A model generated the notes under the pieces. That model was given only the letters and a program-made list of their open reading frames with translations, searched no databases and was not told where the DNA came from. The position numbers and the translations under genes were made by a program. A stretch of 34,725 bases of DNA from a virus. The stretch spans positions 1-34,725 of the IMG/VR virus record IMGVR_UViG_3300027734_000187; one strand, 5' to 3'. This document shows, piece by piece, positions 32,419 to 34,725 of this stretch; the first letter of the stretch is position 1, and every line of letters begins with the position of its first letter.

Positions 32419-32606
32419 TTGTCACTACCACCAAGGGTGATATGGATGACTCTCTGCTGGTGAAGCAAGATGGCGCTATTGAAAACGATAACGAGCTAAC
32501 CAGTTGGACTGAGTACTGGTTAGATGGGGAACTGGTCCACAGATCGGTTCATGTACTGTTGAAAAAGAACGTCACGGCAGAGGGTGTCGCGGCGATGATT
32601 GGATAG
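32415..32606 (+). CDS. Small protein after adaptor
   Basis: A 63-residue protein with ATGA overlap to the adaptor. IVTTTKGDMDDSLLVKQDGA, then TEYWLDGELVHRSVHVLLKK recurs at this place in related phages, as far as I recall. It is probably a small beta-rich protein. Function unknown. Confidence 0.65.
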   Translation: MIVTTTKGDMDDSLLVKQDGAIENDNELTSWTEYWLDGELVHRSVHVLLKKNVTAEGVAAMIG

Positions 32607-32614
32607 GATTACCT

Positions 32615-33076
32615 ATGGCTAATACCCAGGCAATGTGTACGTCGTTCAAGGTTGACCTGCTAAACGCGGTCCATGCGTTTAACGGCACTGGAGTACCTGC
32701 GCACACTGTTTCCACGGCAGACACATTTAAGGCTGCCCTGTTTACCACAGCAGGTAGCCTGGGAGCCGCTACAACGGCCTACAGCAGCACCAATGAGGTG
32801 AGTGGTACTGGATACACCGCTGGCGGCGTTGCGGTCACGTTTGGCACTGCCCCGTCCTCCACAAGCACTACGGCGTTTATCACTCCCAGCGCGAGCATTG
32901 TCTTTAGCAGCGTCACGCTGACTACGGCGTTTGATGCGTGCCTGATCTATAACTCAAGCCAGAGCAACAAGGCAGTCAGCGTGCATACCTTTGGGTCACA
33001 GACAGTGACCGCCGGTACGTTTACCCTGACCATGCCCACCAATGACTCCAGCACCGGCCTGATTCGGCTGGCATAA
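32615..33076 (+). CDS. Virion structural protein, beta-rich
   Basis: A 153-residue protein dominated by Ser, Thr, Ala and Gly in alternating strands (TAYSSTNEVSGTGYTAGGVA, FSSVTLTTAFDACLIYNSSQ). The N-terminus FKVDLLNAVHAFNG is shared with phage head-decoration or tail proteins. It probably forms an outer surface or tail-base trimer. AGGA lies before the ATG. Confidence 0.6.
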   Translation: MANTQAMCTSFKVDLLNAVHAFNGTGVPAHTVSTADTFKAALFTTAGSLGAATTAYSSTNEVSGTGYTAGGVAVTFGTAPSSTSTTAFITPSASIVFSSVTLTTAFDACLIYNSSQSNKAVSVHTFGSQTVTAGTFTLTMPTNDSSTGLIRLA

Positions 33077-33091
33077 CCTGGGGGCAGCGAT

Positions 33092-33799
33092 ATGGCTGCA
33101 TACGGCTCTGGCTATTACGGCAAGGGCGTCTATGGCATAGGCAATGTCGTTGTCAGCGGTAACCAGGCAACTGGCGCCGTTGGCACATTGCTTGTCAACA
33201 TATCCGAGCAAGAGGATGGCGTAATTGCCACCGGCAACGTAGGCACTGTTGTCGCGTCAGTCTCGGTGGCCATCACCGGCAATGCGGCAACCTTGTCCGC
33301 TGGCTCGGTTGCGGTATCGAGCACCAAGGCAGTTACTGGTAACGCTGCAACCCTGTCCGTTGGCACTGTGGCGCCTGCCAGGTCGGTAGATGTATCTGGT
33401 AACTCTTCAACCCTGTCTGCTGGAACTGTATCTCGCGGAAATACTTCGTTTGCCCTAAGTGGTAATGCTTCAACCCTGTCCGTTGGGACATTCGGCGTTG
33501 AAGTAATCACGTTCCAAGAGATTACTGGCGTATCAGCGACATCAAATGTTGGCAGCGTCACAAACGTCATTTCGGTAGCGATAATTGGGGTAAGTGCATC
33601 AGGTTCTATTGGGACCATACTGGGATTCGGGTGGGGTGCTACACCAGACACATCCGAGTCCTGGTCAGGTCAGTCAGACACTTCTCAGTCTTGGTCAGCG
33701 GTTTCGGATACATCCGAGAGCTGGACACCAGGCACAGACACTTCAGAATCATGGACAGCAATTTCAGATAACGCGGAAACTTGGCAAGCAATTGCATAG
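33092..33799 (+). CDS. Repeat-rich tail protein
   Basis: A 235-residue protein in two repeat zones. The first (about 20-180) has some eight units of about 20 residues centred on SGNxATLSxGTV, probably a beta-solenoid or beta-helix stalk. The second is five exact ten-residue units (DTSESWSGQS, DTSQSWSAVS, DTSESWTPGT, DTSESWTAIS, DNAETWQAIA) ending at the stop. N-terminus MAAYGSGYYGKGVYGIG is Gly/Tyr-rich. It lies just before the fibre. It may be a fibre base, spike or connector. The 3' end is duplicated at the window start. Confidence 0.7.
   Translation: MAAYGSGYYGKGVYGIGNVVVSGNQATGAVGTLLVNISEQEDGVIATGNVGTVVASVSVAITGNAATLSAGSVAVSSTKAVTGNAATLSVGTVAPARSVDVSGNSSTLSAGTVSRGNTSFALSGNASTLSVGTFGVEVITFQEITGVSATSNVGSVTNVISVAIIGVSASGSIGTILGFGWGATPDTSESWSGQSDTSQSWSAVSDTSESWTPGTDTSESWTAISDNAETWQAIA
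33647..33796 (+). repeat. Five 30-base tandem repeats
   Basis: Units of exactly 30 bases (33647, 33677, 33707, 33737 and 33767) encode a DTSESW-like decapeptide and stop precisely at the codon before TAG. The DNA is less conserved than the protein, with many silent changes, so the repeats are old and kept by selection. Copy number could vary between relatives. Confidence 0.85.
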
Positions 33800-33800
33800 G
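33679..33800. repeat. Right copy of contig-end repeat
   Basis: Identical to window bases 1-122. After 33800 the sequence changes: here an HNH gene follows, whereas at the left end the fibre gene begins at once. Confidence 0.9.
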
Positions 33801-33806
33801 TTAAAA

Positions 33807-34307
33807 ATGAAAAATACGGAATTATTGACTCAGCAAAGATTGAAAGAAGTGTTGAACTATGACGCTGAGTCTGGTGTTTTTACATGGGCAATGGATAGGA
33901 CTAAAGCGGTAAAAGGAAGAATTGCTGGTAACAAAGATAGTCATGGTTATTGGATCATTGGAATAGATGGAGTCAGACACAGTGCTCATAGACTTGTTTG
34001 GATGTATGTTTATGGTTTCTATCCAAAAGAAATTGACCATCAAAATCATATAAGAACTGATAACAGACTTGTAAATCTTAGGGCAACTGACAGAGTTGGA
34101 AATGGAAAAAACATTTCAAAACCATCTGATAACACTTCTGGTGTTGTTGGTGTTTCATGGACTAAAAGATTAGGTAAGCGATACGACAAATGGGAAGTCA
34201 GGGCTTGCGGAAAATTTTTAGGATATTTTGACGATTTTTTTGAGGCTGTTTGCAAACGCAAATCAGCAGAATTGCAATTAAACTTTCATCCTAATCACGG
34301 GATTTAA
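33807..34307 (+). CDS. HNH homing endonuclease with AP2 domain
   Basis: A 166-residue mobile endonuclease. Residues 1-35 carry RLKEVLNYDAESGVFTWAMD. The HNH core is near 58-90 (HRLVWMYVYGFYPKEIDHQN and NRLVNLRATD). The AP2 DNA-binding part follows (SGVVGVSWTKRLGKRYDKWE, FLGYFDDFFEAVCKR). It is AT-rich, lies 7 bases after the stop of the repeat tail gene, and is absent from the left copy of this junction. It is a polymorphic insertion, and ATG 33807 is the first start after the upstream stop. The ORF is open further upstream, but only inside the tail gene. Confidence 0.9.
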   Translation: MKNTELLTQQRLKEVLNYDAESGVFTWAMDRTKAVKGRIAGNKDSHGYWIIGIDGVRHSAHRLVWMYVYGFYPKEIDHQNHIRTDNRLVNLRATDRVGNGKNISKPSDNTSGVVGVSWTKRLGKRYDKWEVRACGKFLGYFDDFFEAVCKRKSAELQLNFHPNHGI

Positions 34308-34319
34308 CGGAGATTTACT

Positions 34320-34725
34320 ATGGCAGATTCCACGACTTCTAACCTACTACTCACCAAGCCAGAGGTAGGGGCCAGTACTGACACTTGGGGTACAAAGATC
34401 AATACTGACATGGACACCATTGACGCGTTGTTCACAGCCAATGGCACAGGTACTTCTGTCGGCCTTAATGTCGGCTCTGGCAAGACGCTGAAGGTTGCTG
34501 GAACAATGACAGTTACTGGAGCAAGCACGCTCAACAATACAACGATTGGTGCTACAACAGCTGCCCCAGGAACTTTCACTACTCTTTTGGCTACAAGTTT
34601 TGACTCTGCCAGCACCTTCGGCTTTAAAAACCGCATCATCAATGGCGGCATGGTCATAGACCAGCGTAATGCGGGGGCGAGTGTTACTCCTATTAACGAC
34701 CAGTATTTAGTAGACCGCTTTCAAG
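34320..34725 (+). CDS. Tail fibre, allele B, N-terminal part
   Basis: Truncated by the window end. The first 135 residues match allele A (131-1399) in the attachment region ([20 protein letters not shown]). They then have a different, about 22-residue longer linker ([20 protein letters not shown]-like, residues 60-95). They rejoin exactly at [22 protein letters not shown] lies before the ATG, after the HNH stop. It is either an alternative allele of the same gene or a second fibre. Confidence 0.85.
   Translation, partial: MADSTTSNLLLTKPEVGASTDTWGTKINTDMDTIDALFTANGTGTSVGLNVGSGKTLKVAGTMTVTGASTLNNTTIGATTAAPGTFTTLLATSFDSASTFGFKNRIINGGMVIDQRNAGASVTPINDQYLVDRFQ
34629..34725. repeat. Adhesin-junction repeat, right copy
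   Basis: 97 bases identical to 371-467. The window ends here, consistent with the assembly re-entering sequence already present near its start. Confidence 0.9.

Noticed and set aside
1-34725. Prophage or temperate lifestyle
   Set aside because: No integrase, excisionase, CI-type repressor or attachment site is visible. The Cro-like regulator alone does not prove lysogeny.
1-34725. tRNA genes or CRISPR arrays
   Set aside because: I saw no cloverleaf with a TTC-loop pattern and no regularly spaced repeats with unique spacers. A tRNA scan would settle it.

Overview
This window is a near-complete genome of a tailed double-stranded DNA phage. Almost every base is coding, most neighbouring genes overlap by 1-4 bases, and the full structural set is present: terminase, portal, scaffold, SU10-type capsid, adaptor, tail hub, ejection proteins, fibre and lysis genes. 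I see no integrase, tRNA, rRNA, CRISPR array or insertion sequence. No tape-measure, tail-tube or sheath gene is recognisable, and several Gln/Ala-rich proteins look like ejection proteins, so a short-tailed (podovirus-like) particle is likely. Small-gene families that I associate with Burkholderiales phages hint at a betaproteobacterial, perhaps freshwater, host. That host call is inference. The two ends overlap: bases 1-122 equal 33679-33800, and 371-467 equal 34629-34725. Between these identical blocks the two copies differ, and one carries an HNH endonuclease gene. The simplest reading is a circular or circularly permuted genome of about 34 kb, assembled from a population with two alleles at the tail-fibre 5' end. 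A true tandem duplication cannot be excluded. Layout, plus strand: 1-1562 holds the end of a repeat tail protein, a tail fibre and a small fibre-associated protein. 1559-3659 is a lysis block of five small proteins, four with clear membrane segments, followed by a GH24 lysozyme. 3678-6173 holds a jelly-roll-like virion protein, a gp10-like tail hub and a small GNAT-like protein. 6184-13185 holds five low-complexity virion or ejection proteins. Minus strand, 13079-15612: ten small genes in one leftward, tightly coupled operon, including a winged-helix protein and two single-span membrane proteins. A divergent control region (15613-15779) follows. Plus strand, 15780-20417: an XRE-type regulator, a RuvC-like resolvase, a small protein, an Fe-S PD-(D/E)XK nuclease, an SSB with an acidic tip, a terminator and a primase-helicase. 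20418-20655 holds an iteron-like AAAAATGG array and a strong hairpin, my best origin candidate. 20656-23529 holds an unknown protein, a tiny coupled ORF, terS (with perfect DnaA boxes at and after its end) and terL. 23560-26390 holds small phage families, an antisense AT-rich HNH gene, a glycosyltransferase, a methyltransferase and a DUF6321-like protein. 26387-33799 holds portal, scaffold, major capsid protein, a terminator, a second glycosyltransferase, the head-tail adaptor, small virion proteins and the repeat tail protein. The second allele of the fibre junction closes the window. The leftward operon and the XRE gene share one control region and probably form the early switch. The rightward genes carry out replication, packaging and assembly. 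Terminators lie just after the SSB and capsid genes, the two products needed in greatest excess, and may set expression ratios. The most notable signals are the allelic HNH-marked fibre junction, the uncharacterised leftward operon and the iteron/hairpin region.
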